A DNA stretch of 9,509 nt, taken from contig JAGOGU010000044.1 in assembly GCA_017996515.1 (NCBI GenBank), positions 1 through 9,509 on the forward strand, read 5' to 3'. Each line of letters starts with the position of its first letter. Position 1 is the first letter of the stretch. This DNA is from Allobrachymonas sp. (lineage in GTDB: Bacteria; Pseudomonadota; Gammaproteobacteria; Burkholderiales; Burkholderiaceae_C). The notes beneath the pieces were generated by a model, which did no database searches, had not been told where the DNA came from, and was given only the letters and a program-made list of their open reading frames with translations. This document shows positions 1 to 6,414 of this stretch, one piece after another. Made by a program: the position numbers and the translations under genes.

Positions 1-607
1 CGTCGTTGCCAGGGATCACATAGTCGATACCGTCAGGGTTGTGGTTGGTATCGACCACACCGATCAGCGGAATGCCCAGTTTTTTCGCCTCGGCCACGGC
101 GATTTTGTGATAGCCCACGTCGATGACGAAAATGGCATCGGGCAGACCGTGCATTTCCTGAATGCCGCCGATGTCTTTTTCGAGCTTGTCGAGTTCGCGG
201 GTGAACCTGAGCTGTTCTTTTTTGCTCATGCTGTCCAAGCCCGCTTCGCGTTGCGCCTGCATCTCTTTGAGGCGTTTGAGCGATGTTTTGACCGTTTTGA
301 AGTTGGTCAGCATGCCGCCTAACCAACGCTGATCGACATAAGGGGTACCCGCACGGCGTGCTTCGGCAGCCACGATTTCACGGGCGGCGCGCTTGGTGCC
401 GACCATGAGGATGGTGCCACGGTTGGCTGCCAGTTGGCGCGCGAACTTGATCGCCTCCTGCAACATGGGCAGGCTCTGCTCCAGGTTCACGATATGGATT
501 TTGTTGCGGGCACCGAAGATATAAGGTGCCATTTTGGGGTTCCAGAAGCGTGTTTGGTGGCCAAAGTGCACACCGGCTTCCAGCATTTCACGCATGGTGA
601 CAGACAT
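1..607 (-). CDS. rpsB: 30S ribosomal protein S2 (partial, C-terminus off the left edge)
   Basis: Ribosomal protein S2 sits on the small subunit between head and body, is needed for bS1 binding, and so supports translation initiation. Reading the minus strand from an ATG at 605-607 gives [20 protein letters not shown], the classic S2 amino terminus. It continues without a stop for 202 codons to the window edge, out of about 250 expected. Conserved S2 segments follow: [19 protein letters not shown], then [25 protein letters not shown] and [11 protein letters not shown], ending near [16 protein letters not shown] clear Shine-Dalgarno GGAG (613-616, minus) lies 5 nt upstream of the ATG. In most bacteria tsf (EF-Ts) follows rpsB; it would lie left of this window. 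Expression is probably driven by the promoter at 757-785 and may be modulated by the structured leader. The family call is secure; only the carboxy end is missing. Confidence 0.98.
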   Translation of the reverse strand, partial: MSVTMREMLEAGVHFGHQTRFWNPKMAPYIFGARNKIHIVNLEQSLPMLQEAIKFARQLAANRGTILMVGTKRAAREIVAAEARRAGTPYVDQRWLGGMLTNFKTVKTSLKRLKEMQAQREAGLDSMSKKEQLRFTRELDKLEKDIGGIQEMHGLPDAIFVIDVGYHKIAVAEAKKLGIPLIGVVDTNHNPDGIDYVIPGND

Positions 608-750
608 GTTTTCTCCAAAGGTTGGTTCTAAAATCCGTTCAGTTTGCCTGTTTGTGCACCGCATGCGCAGCACATCAACCCAAGCAACACCCGGAAAAAC
701 GGATTTGCGACTTTTTGCAATCACTCTGCCAAGGCAGAATGCTGCAAAAC
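608..750 (-). promoter_or_regulatory. rpsB 5' leader with long-range stem
   Basis: If transcription starts about 7 nt past the -10 box, the rpsB mRNA has a leader of about 143 nt. It contains a perfect 9-bp stem made by 631-639 (aaatccgtt) and 698-706 (aacggattt), enclosing 58 nt. Inside lies an imperfect hairpin at 654-673 (gtgc...gcac arms, gcatgc core). A separate short hairpin is formed by tctgc (725-729) and gcaga (734-738). Many ribosomal-protein operons, including rpsB-tsf in Gammaproteobacteria, are autoregulated through leader RNA. That this leader does the same is inference; I do not recognise a described motif. Confidence 0.4.
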
Positions 751-756
751 TTGTAG

Positions 757-785
757 ATTGTAGCACGACAACGGCTTTTTGACAG
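757..785 (-). promoter_or_regulatory. sigma70-type promoter for rpsB
   Basis: On the minus strand CTGTCA (780-785) is followed, after exactly 17 nt, by TACAAT (757-762). This matches the -35 consensus at 4 of 6 positions and the -10 at 5 of 6, with ideal spacing. It faces rpsB and predicts a start near 750. No other candidate in the intergenic region is as good. Confidence 0.65.
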
Positions 786-904
786 CTACCCGACACATCG
801 CTTCAAGAGAATTTGGGGGGATGGCGGCATGCCCAACCATTCTTCAAACAGGCTTTGCACAGGTTTTGTTTTTCCCTGGATTTCTGTCAGACTCCCGGTC
901 ATAT

Positions 905-2572
905 ATGCAGGCATTGTCATCTTCCCTTCCCCGTTTGGTCGTCGCATGTGCCGATACGCATGCCTTTTTGCCGCTGCACAAGGTGCAGGCCACCCGGCAG
1001 CTGGAGCAGCAGGCCGCACAGGCTTTGCCGCCGCACACCCTGATGCAGCGCGCAGGATTGGCCGTTGCCCGCGTGGCGTTGGCTGTTGCGCCGCACGCCC
1101 GCACGATTTGGATTGCCTGCGGCTATGGCAACAACGGGGGGGATGGCTTGCAGGCGGCTGCCTGCTTGCAGCGATGGGGTAAACAGGTCAAAGTCAGCAC
1201 GCTGGCACCGCAACAGGCCATGCCCGTCGATGCGCAAGCTGCCTGGCAAGAGGCTGTTGCGGCAGGCGTTTGTTTTGTAGACAAGCCGCCTGCTCTGCAT
1301 GCAGACGATTTGTGCATCGATGCCTTGTTAGGCATCGGCGCCCATCGCGCGCCCGATGCGGCCATGCAAGCTTGTCTGGCCGCCATGCGCCACAGCCCCG
1401 CCCCAGTGCTGGCGGTAGATATTCCCAGCGGTCTGCTGGCCGATACCGGCACATGGGCAGACGATACACCCAGTGTTTGCACCGATCACACCGTCACCTT
1501 GCTGACGCTCAAGCCGGGGCTGTTTACGGCGCATGGCCGCGATGCCGCCGGCCAAATCTGGTGGCATGATCTGGATGTGCCAACCACCGCCCACACGGCA
1601 GATGCCCGACTGCAAGGTGCAAGCCTGCATGCGCTCGGCCCAACACGCGCGCAGCAAGATGTACCCGTATCGCCGTCATCACAGCTTCCGCAACTTCCAT
1701 ATGCCAGCCACAAAGGCCGCTTTGGCGATGTGTGCGTGATCGGGGGAGATACCGGCATGCAAGGCGCAGCCATTCTGGCGGGTGAGGCCGCTTTGCATAG
1801 TGGTGCAGGCAGGGTGTACGTGGGTCTGCTGCACGCCCCGGCCCCCGTTGTGCACGATGCCGGGCTCATGCTGCGTCATGTGACCGATCAACAAGCACTG
1901 GCTGCCTTGCCTTGCCACCAGGCCGTGACGGTATGCGGCTGCGGCTGCGGATCTGCCATTGCCCAGTGGCTGCCCGATGTGTTGCAGCAAGCGCCCTATC
2001 TGGTGCTGGATGCCGATGCCCTCAACGCCATTGCGGCGTCCGAGCCTTTGCAGGCCCTGCTGCGCCAGCGCGCCGCCCGCAAGGCGCTGACAGTGCTCAC
2101 CCCGCACCCATTGGAAGCGGCACGCCTGCTGCGGCGCACGGCTGCTGCCGTCCAGCGCGATCGGCTGGATGCCGCCCACGCCTTGGCAGAGGCGTTTCAG
2201 TGCATCGTGGTGTTGAAAGGTTCTGGCAGCGTGTGCGTCATGCCCGCTGCCTACGCGGGTCAAACGGGCACAACAGCAACCATCAACTATTCAGGCAATG
2301 CCCGACTTGCCACTGCAGGCACGGGCGATGTGTTGGCGGGTTGCATTGGCGCTTACTGGGCGCAGGCGCGCCCCTTCGCGCAAACAGCCCTGCCCGATGC
2401 CGCCTGGCACACCGCCTGGCGTGCCTGTTACGCCGCCGTACACGCCCACGGCCATGCAGCCGATCAATGGAATGCGTGTACGATGCACGGTGCCTTGTCT
2501 GCCCAGCGCCTGGCGCGCAGCTTGCAGCGCCCCGACAGTGACATATGGATAACCCTGCCCAACAAGCAATAA
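905..2572 (+). CDS. nnrD: Bifunctional NAD(P)H-hydrate epimerase / ADP- or ATP-dependent NAD(P)H-hydrate dehydratase
   Basis: This enzyme repairs NADH and NADPH hydrated at the nicotinamide ring. The amino-terminal YjeF_N (NnrE) domain interconverts R and S hydrates. The carboxy-terminal ribokinase-like (NnrD) domain dehydrates the S form using a nucleotide. From the ATG at 905 the protein has 555 residues. Epimerase signs are CGYGNNGGDGLQAA (72-85), the aspartate in IDALLGIG (138-145) and AVDIPSGLLADTG (170-182). Dehydratase signs are SHKGRFGDVCVIGG (268-281), LDADALN (368-374), LTPHPLEAARLL (398-409), VVLKGS (435-440) and GNARLATAGTGDVLAG (464-479). Both catalytic halves look intact, so it should be active in both steps. 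The frame stays open upstream to a TTG at 779, with an ATG at 821, but that TTG overlaps the rpsB promoter. The residues before 905 look unlike the family, so I chose 905; no good Shine-Dalgarno supports any start. The gene is divergent from rpsB. Confidence 0.93.
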   Translation: MQALSSSLPRLVVACADTHAFLPLHKVQATRQLEQQAAQALPPHTLMQRAGLAVARVALAVAPHARTIWIACGYGNNGGDGLQAAACLQRWGKQVKVSTLAPQQAMPVDAQAAWQEAVAAGVCFVDKPPALHADDLCIDALLGIGAHRAPDAAMQACLAAMRHSPAPVLAVDIPSGLLADTGTWADDTPSVCTDHTVTLLTLKPGLFTAHGRDAAGQIWWHDLDVPTTAHTADARLQGASLHALGPTRAQQDVPVSPSSQLPQLPYASHKGRFGDVCVIGGDTGMQGAAILAGEAALHSGAGRVYVGLLHAPAPVVHDAGLMLRHVTDQQALAALPCHQAVTVCGCGCGSAIAQWLPDVLQQAPYLVLDADALNAIAASEPLQALLRQRAARKALTVLTPHPLEAARLLRRTAAAVQRDRLDAAHALAEAFQCIVVLKGSGSVCVMPAAYAGQTGTTATINYSGNARLATAGTGDVLAGCIGAYWAQARPFAQTALPDAAWHTAWRACYAAVHAHGHAADQWNACTMHGALSAQRLARSLQRPDSDIWITLPNKQ

Positions 2573-2585
2573 ACAAACCGGTATT

Positions 2586-2614
2586 CCCACAAGTGATTGC
2601 GTGCTGGTCATAAT
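2586..2614 (+). promoter_or_regulatory. possible promoter for yciB
   Basis: CATAAT (2609-2614) matches the -10 consensus at 5 of 6 positions. The hexamer 17 nt upstream, CCCACA (2586-2591), matches the -35 at only 3 of 6. It would give a leader of about 20 nt before the ATG at 2643. This is weak evidence; co-transcription with the upstream nnrD gene, whose stop is 70 nt before yciB, is an alternative. Confidence 0.3.
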
Positions 2615-2642
2615 CCGCACGCTGTCTTTTCTTTCCTCGCCC

Positions 2643-3188
2643 ATGAAACAACTGCTCGAATTCGTCCCGCTGGTCCTTTTTTTTCTAGCCTACAAACTAC
2701 AAGGCATTTACGTTGCCACCGGCGTTTTAATGGCCGCCACCATGGTGCAAATGGCCGTGATCTATGCCATGGATCGCAAATTGGCATTGATGCACAAGGT
2801 CACACTGGTGCTGATTCTGCTTTTTGGCACCATGACCCTGCTGCTGCGCGACGAGCGCTTCATCAAATGGAAGCCCACCGTGCTTTACATCGCCATGGCG
2901 CTGACATTGGCGGTGGCGCTGTGGGGCATGAAAAAGAACCTGCTGCACATTCTGCTGGGTGGGCAACTCAAATTGCCCACGGGCGTTTGGCACAAATTGA
3001 CCATCGCCTGGGTGGGCTACAGCCTGTTCATGGCGGGCATCAATGCCCTGATGGTGGTGCTGTTCAGCACCGATCAATGGATGAGCTTCAAACTCTGGGG
3101 ATATGTGTTTCCGCTGGCGTTTTTGGTTGGTCAAGGCGTTTATATTGCGCGTCATCTCAAAGATGAAACACCCGACAAACACACCTGA
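2643..3188 (+). CDS. yciB: Inner membrane septation protein A (YciB/IspZ family)
   Basis: YciB is a small polytopic inner-membrane protein linked to cell-envelope synthesis and septation; its biochemical role is not settled. The 181-residue product matches the family's usual length (about 180). It shows hydrophobic segments at roughly 5-20, 22-42, 52-69, 78-95 and 122-142, with a last one near 151-169. Family hallmarks visible are FFLAYKLQGIYVAT (13-26), DERFIKWKPTVLY (70-82) and the WMSFKLWGYVFPLAF stretch (146-160). The ATG at 2643 starts the conserved MKQLLEF amino terminus. The frame is open back to a GTG at 2601, but that would add 14 atypical residues. There is no Shine-Dalgarno in front of 2643; the upstream sequence is pyrimidine-rich. 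It is followed after 53 nt by a bolA-family gene and then a parvulin gene, an order that to my knowledge is common in Burkholderiales, so the three probably form an operon. Confidence 0.95.
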   Translation: MKQLLEFVPLVLFFLAYKLQGIYVATGVLMAATMVQMAVIYAMDRKLALMHKVTLVLILLFGTMTLLLRDERFIKWKPTVLYIAMALTLAVALWGMKKNLLHILLGGQLKLPTGVWHKLTIAWVGYSLFMAGINALMVVLFSTDQWMSFKLWGYVFPLAFLVGQGVYIARHLKDETPDKHT

Positions 3189-3241
3189 TCAGCGTTTGCC
3201 GCCGCGCATCTACGCATCCAGCACGCATTCATTCGCACGCC

Positions 3242-3526
3242 ATGAACCATCCCTCCACCCCACTACCCGTAACCGCTGCGCAACTGGAGGCGGCCTTGCA
3301 GACCAAGCTGCAACCTTCTACCCTGCAAGTCATCGACGAAAGCAATCAGCATATTGGTCATGCAGGGGCCAACGGTTTGGGCTACGGCACGCATTTTCGG
3401 GTACGCATTGCCGCCCCGGCCTTTGCCCAACAATCGCGCGTGGCTTGCCACCGCCTTGTGTATGATGCCTTGCATCCTTTCATGAGCCAGGGGCTGCATG
3501 CGCTGGCTATTGAAATTTGCCCATAA
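3242..3526 (+). CDS. bolA: BolA family protein
   Basis: BolA proteins are small cytoplasmic partners of monothiol glutaredoxins. They bind or pass on Fe-S clusters, and some act as transcription or morphology regulators. The 94-residue product has the family pattern: LQVIDESNQHIGHAGA (28-42), GTHFRVRI (49-56), SRVACHRLVYDAL (65-77) and GLHALAIEI (84-92). His70 in the CHRLVYDAL helix corresponds to the conserved position of the family. Cys69 beside it is unusual, as Arg or Ala is more typical there. Family members in Burkholderiales have nearly the same layout, including the HAGANG run. No Shine-Dalgarno precedes the ATG at 3242. The gene lies 53 nt after yciB and 63 nt before the prolyl isomerase, consistent with one transcript. 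Whether it is the true BolA or a paralogue such as IbaG cannot be told from this sequence; the symbol follows the usual naming at this locus. Confidence 0.92.
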   Translation: MNHPSTPLPVTAAQLEAALQTKLQPSTLQVIDESNQHIGHAGANGLGYGTHFRVRIAAPAFAQQSRVACHRLVYDALHPFMSQGLHALAIEICP

Positions 3527-3589
3527 AACTGCCGCCGCAACCTGGCAGCAGCCCTATAACAACTATTCTTTATTCAAGAAAAACTCACC

Positions 3590-4423
3590 ATGAAACCTGT
3601 TCTGACTCCGGCGCTGCGCGCACTGTCTCTTTCAACCCTGCTGGCCTTGTGCGGCCCTTCCGTGGCTGTGGCTCAAAACGTGGCCGTCGTCAATGGCAAG
3701 CCCATTCCCAAGGCGCGGCTGAACGCCATGATGGCGCAATTTGCCGCAGAGGCAGCGCGTAATAACCAGCCCCTGCCCCCCAATCTGGAGGCCCAAGTTC
3801 GCACCCATTTGATCAAGGAAGCGATCATCGTGCAGCAGGCCGAACGCCAAAAGCTGCACCTGACGAGCGAATACGCCGAAAAAATGGCCAGCGCCCGCGG
3901 TGCCCTGCTGGCGTCCATGCTGTTTGAGCAATACAAGAAAGATCACCCCATCAGCGATGCAGCCGCCAAAGCCGAATACGACCGCATTCTTGCCAGCATC
4001 CCGGCCGAACAAAGCAATGCCATCGAATACAACGCCCGCCACATCCTCGTGAAAACAGCCGACGAAGCCCGCGCCGTGCAGGCCGAGCTGACCGCCGGTA
4101 AAGCCTTTGATGCCCTGGCGCGCAAACACTCGCAAGACAAAGGCTCTGCCCAGCAAGGCGGCGAATTGGGCTGGGCACCAGCCGATACCTATGTGCCGCA
4201 GTTTGCCGCGGCGCTCAAAAAGCTCAAAAAAGGCCAAACCACAGCAGCCCCCGTCAGAACCCAGTTCGGCTACCACATCATCCGACTGGATGACACCCGC
4301 AAGTCCCAGCCTCCGTCTTTTGAGTCCATCAAAGACCAAATCAAGCTGCAAATGCAAAACGGGCAGGCGGCAGAGTTTGAGAACTATCTGAACAATCTGG
4401 AAAAAAGCGCTCGCATTCAGTAA
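3590..4423 (+). CDS. Secreted parvulin-type peptidyl-prolyl cis-trans isomerase (PpiC/SurA/PrsA-like)
   Basis: This is a periplasmic folding catalyst and chaperone that isomerises Xaa-Pro bonds in exported proteins. The 277-residue product starts with a Sec signal peptide: a short basic start, a hydrophobic core at about 11-22 and a likely signal peptidase I cut after AVA (26-28). The Cys21 context (LLALC) does not fit a lipobox because Leu precedes the Cys. Residues 29-145 form a helical, charged SurA_N-like chaperone region (VAVVNGKPIPKARL at 31-44). The parvulin domain spans about 148-235: YNARHILVKT (147-156), AFDALARKHSQD (172-183), GGELGWAP (190-197) and TQFGYHIIRLDD (224-235). A charged helical tail follows. 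The gene is last in the likely yciB-bolA operon. TATAAC at 3555-3560 could be a weak private -10 box but has no matching -35. Ribosome-binding signal is poor. Confidence 0.94.
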   Translation: MKPVLTPALRALSLSTLLALCGPSVAVAQNVAVVNGKPIPKARLNAMMAQFAAEAARNNQPLPPNLEAQVRTHLIKEAIIVQQAERQKLHLTSEYAEKMASARGALLASMLFEQYKKDHPISDAAAKAEYDRILASIPAEQSNAIEYNARHILVKTADEARAVQAELTAGKAFDALARKHSQDKGSAQQGGELGWAPADTYVPQFAAALKKLKKGQTTAAPVRTQFGYHIIRLDDTRKSQPPSFESIKDQIKLQMQNGQAAEFENYLNNLEKSARIQ

Positions 4424-4442
4424 AGCGGGGATGTCAGATACT

Positions 4443-4469
4443 TGCGCCCATGCCATACGCGTGGGCGCA
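4443..4469 (+). terminator. Rho-independent-like terminator after the prolyl isomerase gene
   Basis: The arms 4443-4453 (tgcgcccatgc) and 4459-4469 (gcgtgggcgca) form an 11-bp GC-rich stem with one U-G wobble and a 5-nt loop (catac). It begins 20 nt after the isomerase stop. A T-rich but interrupted stretch (ttgctattt) follows on the plus strand. The wobble would be an A-C mismatch in minus-strand RNA, so the structure fits plus-strand transcription best. The weak U-tract lowers certainty. Confidence 0.55.
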
Positions 4470-4500
4470 TTGCTATTTGGGATTTCATTTGGGGCGCAGC

Positions 4501-4528
4501 GATAGCGCATCCCGCCTTTTCCGCTATC
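4501..4528 (-). terminator. weak hairpin at the 3' end of the minus-strand membrane gene
   Basis: GATAGCG (4501-4507) and CGCTATC (4522-4528) form a perfect 7-bp stem with a 14-nt loop. It overlaps the tandem stop codons (TGA TAG) of the minus-strand gene. No T-run follows in the minus direction, so it may protect the 3' end or pause polymerase rather than terminate on its own. Confidence 0.25.
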
Positions 4529-4940
4529 AGTCTTTCGGCGGCTGGGGCATTTCGGTCGCTTCAGCGGGCAGGCTGCTACCCGCACGGCGGCGCGCCAGCC
4601 ACGCCTGCACAATCCCCATCACCAGCACCAGCGTCACATAGCTCATCATCTTTCCGTCACGCTGAAAAACAATCAGCCCCACCAGCAATACCGCGACACC
4701 ACTGCCAAACAGCACCAGCCAGTGCCGCAGCCAAGGCAGAGGCTGCTCTGTGCGCTTGCGCACAAGCCGATGCACGGCCAGCAGCACAGTGGCTATCCAG
4801 CATGCAGGCAGCACAAAATTGAACAGATGGTTGAGGATGGTAAAAAGCCACATGCCGATGAAGATGAAGGTCAATGCGCAATAGCCAATTCGCAATGAAT
4901 GGGCAAACAAAATGCCAATGCCCTGCTGCAAGGCAAGCAT
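4527..4940 (-). CDS. Hypothetical four-helix inner membrane protein
   Basis: I do not recognise a family. The 137-residue product has four likely transmembrane segments at about 18-39, 41-59, 72-92 and 98-115. Arginine-rich turns (RKR 61-63, RRR 117-119) put both ends on the cytoplasmic side by the positive-inside rule. The carboxy tail (120-137) is short, polar and proline-rich. There is no signal peptide and no obvious catalytic motif. The ORF ends in two stops in a row (TGA TAG). It is convergent with the prolyl isomerase gene and divergent from hemA, with only 27 bp between its ATG and that of hemA. The regular pattern of hydrophobic helices supports a real gene. The plus-strand reading frames across it look like shadows. 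The start is uncertain: no Shine-Dalgarno is visible, and Met30 is an alternative that would remove most of the first helix. Confidence 0.7.
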   Translation of the reverse strand: MLALQQGIGILFAHSLRIGYCALTFIFIGMWLFTILNHLFNFVLPACWIATVLLAVHRLVRKRTEQPLPWLRHWLVLFGSGVAVLLVGLIVFQRDGKMMSYVTLVLVMGIVQAWLARRRAGSSLPAEATEMPQPPKD

Positions 4941-4951
4941 TGCAGCTGGAT

Positions 4952-4980
4952 TTTATAATCCCGCGCTATGGCAGTATGGA
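4952..4980 (-). promoter_or_regulatory. possible promoter for the minus-strand membrane gene
   Basis: On the minus strand TCCATA (4975-4980; 3 of 6 to the -35 consensus) lies 17 nt upstream of TATAAA (4952-4957; 5 of 6 to the -10). The start would fall near 4945, leaving only about 5 nt before the ATG at 4938-4940. It shares its -10 region with the hemA promoter and its -35 lies inside the hemA coding start. The -35 match is poor. Confidence 0.35.
4954..4959 (+). promoter_or_regulatory. hemA -10 box (near-leaderless transcript)
   Basis: A perfect TATAAT at 4954-4959 lies 8 nt before the hemA ATG (4968). The usual -10 to +1 distance puts the transcription start at about 4966-4968, so the mRNA would have almost no leader. 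No good -35 hexamer is seen at 16-18 nt upstream (AGGCAA at 17), so an activator may be needed or the promoter may be weak. The box sits in the dyad ggatt-ttat-aatcc (4948-4961). Confidence 0.5.
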
Positions 4981-6263
4981 CCTTGGGCTTGAATCACCGC
5001 ACGGCTTCGCTTGATTTGCGCAGCCGCTTTGCGTTCATGCCCGATCAAATCGAGTCGGCCTTGCACGGGCTGCATCGCCAACTGGGTCAAAGCAACCCCG
5101 CTGCCACAGCGCCCGAGGCGGCCATTCTCTCCACCTGCAACCGTACCGAAATCTACTGCGCCAGCAACCAGATGGCCATCGACAACACCCTGCAATGGCT
5201 GGCGCAAAGGGGCAATGTGCCAACCGCTACCCTGCGCGCGCACACCTACACCTTGCAGGCCGATGCCAGCGCCCGCCACGCCTTTCGCGTGGCCAGCGGG
5301 CTGGATTCGATGGTGCTGGGCGAGCCGCAAATTCTGGGCCAGATGAAAAGTGCCGCGCGCGTCGCACACAGCGCAGGCAGCCTGGGCAGCACACTCAACC
5401 AATTGTTTCAGCGCAGCTTTGCCGTCGCCAAACAGGTGCGTAGCAGCACCGCCATTGGCAGCCACAACATCAGCATGGCGGCGGCCATTGTCAAACTAGC
5501 AGCCCAACACTTGGGCGATTTGCGGCAGGCGCGCATCCTATTTGTGGGCGCTGGCGAAATGATCGCCCTTGCCTGCACCCATTTTGCCGCGCAATCGCCC
5601 GCGCAAATCACCATCGCCAACCGCCGCTGCGAACGCAGCGCGGCATTGGCTGCACGGGTCAATGGTCACAGCATGCTGCTGGCCGAACTGCCCCAACGCC
5701 TGCACGAGTTTGATGCCGTCATCAGCTGCACCGCCAGCACCCTGCCCCTGATCGGCCTGGGCGCCGTAGAGCGCGCCGTGCACAAACGCGCACAACGCCC
5801 CCTGTTGCTGGTGGACATGGCCGTGCCGCGCGACATCGAGCCGGAAGCCCAAAACCTGCCCGGCGTGCACCTCTACACCATCGATGATCTGGCGGCATGG
5901 GTGCAAAGCAGCCACGCCAATCGGCAGGCCGCCGTGGCGCAGGCTGAAGCCATCATCGACACCGGCGTGCATCGCTTCATGCACTGGCTGCAACAGCGCA
6001 ACCCCACCACCGGCATGGTGCCGCTGATTCGCCAGTTGCACCGGCAAACAGACGAATGGCGCAGCCAGGAACTGGCACGCGCACGCAAGCAACTGGGCCG
6101 TGGCGCATCTGTGGATGAAGTGCTTGACGAGCTGGCCCGCCGCCTAGGCAACAAAATGCTGCACGGCGCACTGCGCGAACTGCACCATCTCGACAGCAGC
6201 GCAGACGCAGGCCAACCCACCAGCGATTTGGTACAAAGACTTTTTTTGCATAATCGCTCATAA
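4968..6263 (+). CDS. hemA: Glutamyl-tRNA reductase
   Basis: HemA reduces glutamyl-tRNA(Glu) with NADPH to glutamate-1-semialdehyde, the first committed step of C5-pathway haem and tetrapyrrole synthesis in the cytoplasm. The 431-residue product has normal family length. The catalytic domain contains GLNHRTASLDLR (7-18) and STCNRTE (55-61), where Cys57 is the expected thioester nucleophile. GLDSMVLGEPQILGQ (111-125) is the family signature. The NADPH-binding domain has FVGAGEM (192-198) and ANRR (217-220), followed by VDMAVPRDIEP (282-292). The carboxy-terminal dimerisation helices run from about 320, ending in LVQRLFLHNRS. All key residues are present. The start is set by the conserved MAVWTLGLNHRTA amino terminus. 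There is no Shine-Dalgarno and the TATAAT at 4954-4959 is so close that the mRNA may be leaderless. HemA is commonly next to prfA in proteobacteria, but here another gene intervenes. Confidence 0.98.
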   Translation: MAVWTLGLNHRTASLDLRSRFAFMPDQIESALHGLHRQLGQSNPAATAPEAAILSTCNRTEIYCASNQMAIDNTLQWLAQRGNVPTATLRAHTYTLQADASARHAFRVASGLDSMVLGEPQILGQMKSAARVAHSAGSLGSTLNQLFQRSFAVAKQVRSSTAIGSHNISMAAAIVKLAAQHLGDLRQARILFVGAGEMIALACTHFAAQSPAQITIANRRCERSAALAARVNGHSMLLAELPQRLHEFDAVISCTASTLPLIGLGAVERAVHKRAQRPLLLVDMAVPRDIEPEAQNLPGVHLYTIDDLAAWVQSSHANRQAAVAQAEAIIDTGVHRFMHWLQQRNPTTGMVPLIRQLHRQTDEWRSQELARARKQLGRGASVDEVLDELARRLGNKMLHGALRELHHLDSSADAGQPTSDLVQRLFLHNRS

Positions 6264-6414
6264 ATTACCATTTGTTGCAACACAATTGGCTTTTGAAATT
6301 TGCGGTAACATTTCGTACCTAGTTGCGCTATACGCGTGCAAAAGTACGCCAAAGAGACTTGGTCGCAAGCCGTTTCGTTTTTTGACCTGTAATGCCTTCC
6401 TATTGGAGAACCTG
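6264..6414 (+). other. 151-bp intergenic region between hemA and the GYF_2/DUF805 gene
   Basis: This stretch is more AT-rich than the genes around it. It holds a perfect 10-bp palindrome, TGTTGCAACA (6273-6282), and a weak promoter-like pair GTAACA (6305-6310) and TATACG (6329-6334) with 18-nt spacing. It ends in a ribosome binding site GGAGAA (6405-6410). There is no convincing terminator for hemA. The frame of the downstream gene is open through most of it, but its residues there are unlike the domain start. Confidence 0.35.

Noticed and set aside
779..904. Extended N-terminus of the NAD(P)H-hydrate enzyme from TTG 779 or ATG 821
   Set aside because: The TTG overlaps the rpsB promoter, and the added residues do not look like the start of a YjeF_N protein. 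It is kept only as a start uncertainty.
2601..2642. GTG 2601 as the yciB start
   Set aside because: It would add 14 residues before the conserved MKQLLEF start and would overlap the candidate -10 region.
1123..2651. Several minus-strand open frames of 70-195 codons across the nnrD-type gene
   Set aside because: They are shadows in a GC-rich coding region. Their translations are rich in Arg, Ala, Gly, Cys and His with no domain pattern, while the plus frame carries all family motifs.
3632..4612. A 326-codon minus-strand frame antisense to the prolyl isomerase gene
   Set aside because: The plus frame has a signal peptide and intact parvulin motifs. The antisense frame has no recognisable domain and runs through the terminator hairpin.
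4442..4822. A plus-strand frame of 126 codons opposite the minus-strand membrane gene
   Set aside because: Its translation is low-complexity Ala/Ser/Pro/His, and it starts inside the terminator stem. The minus frame gives a clean four-helix protein.
6286..6414. ATG 6286 as the start of the GYF_2/DUF805 gene
   Set aside because: ATG 6415 has a good Shine-Dalgarno and immediately precedes the domain; the upstream 43 residues look non-coding.
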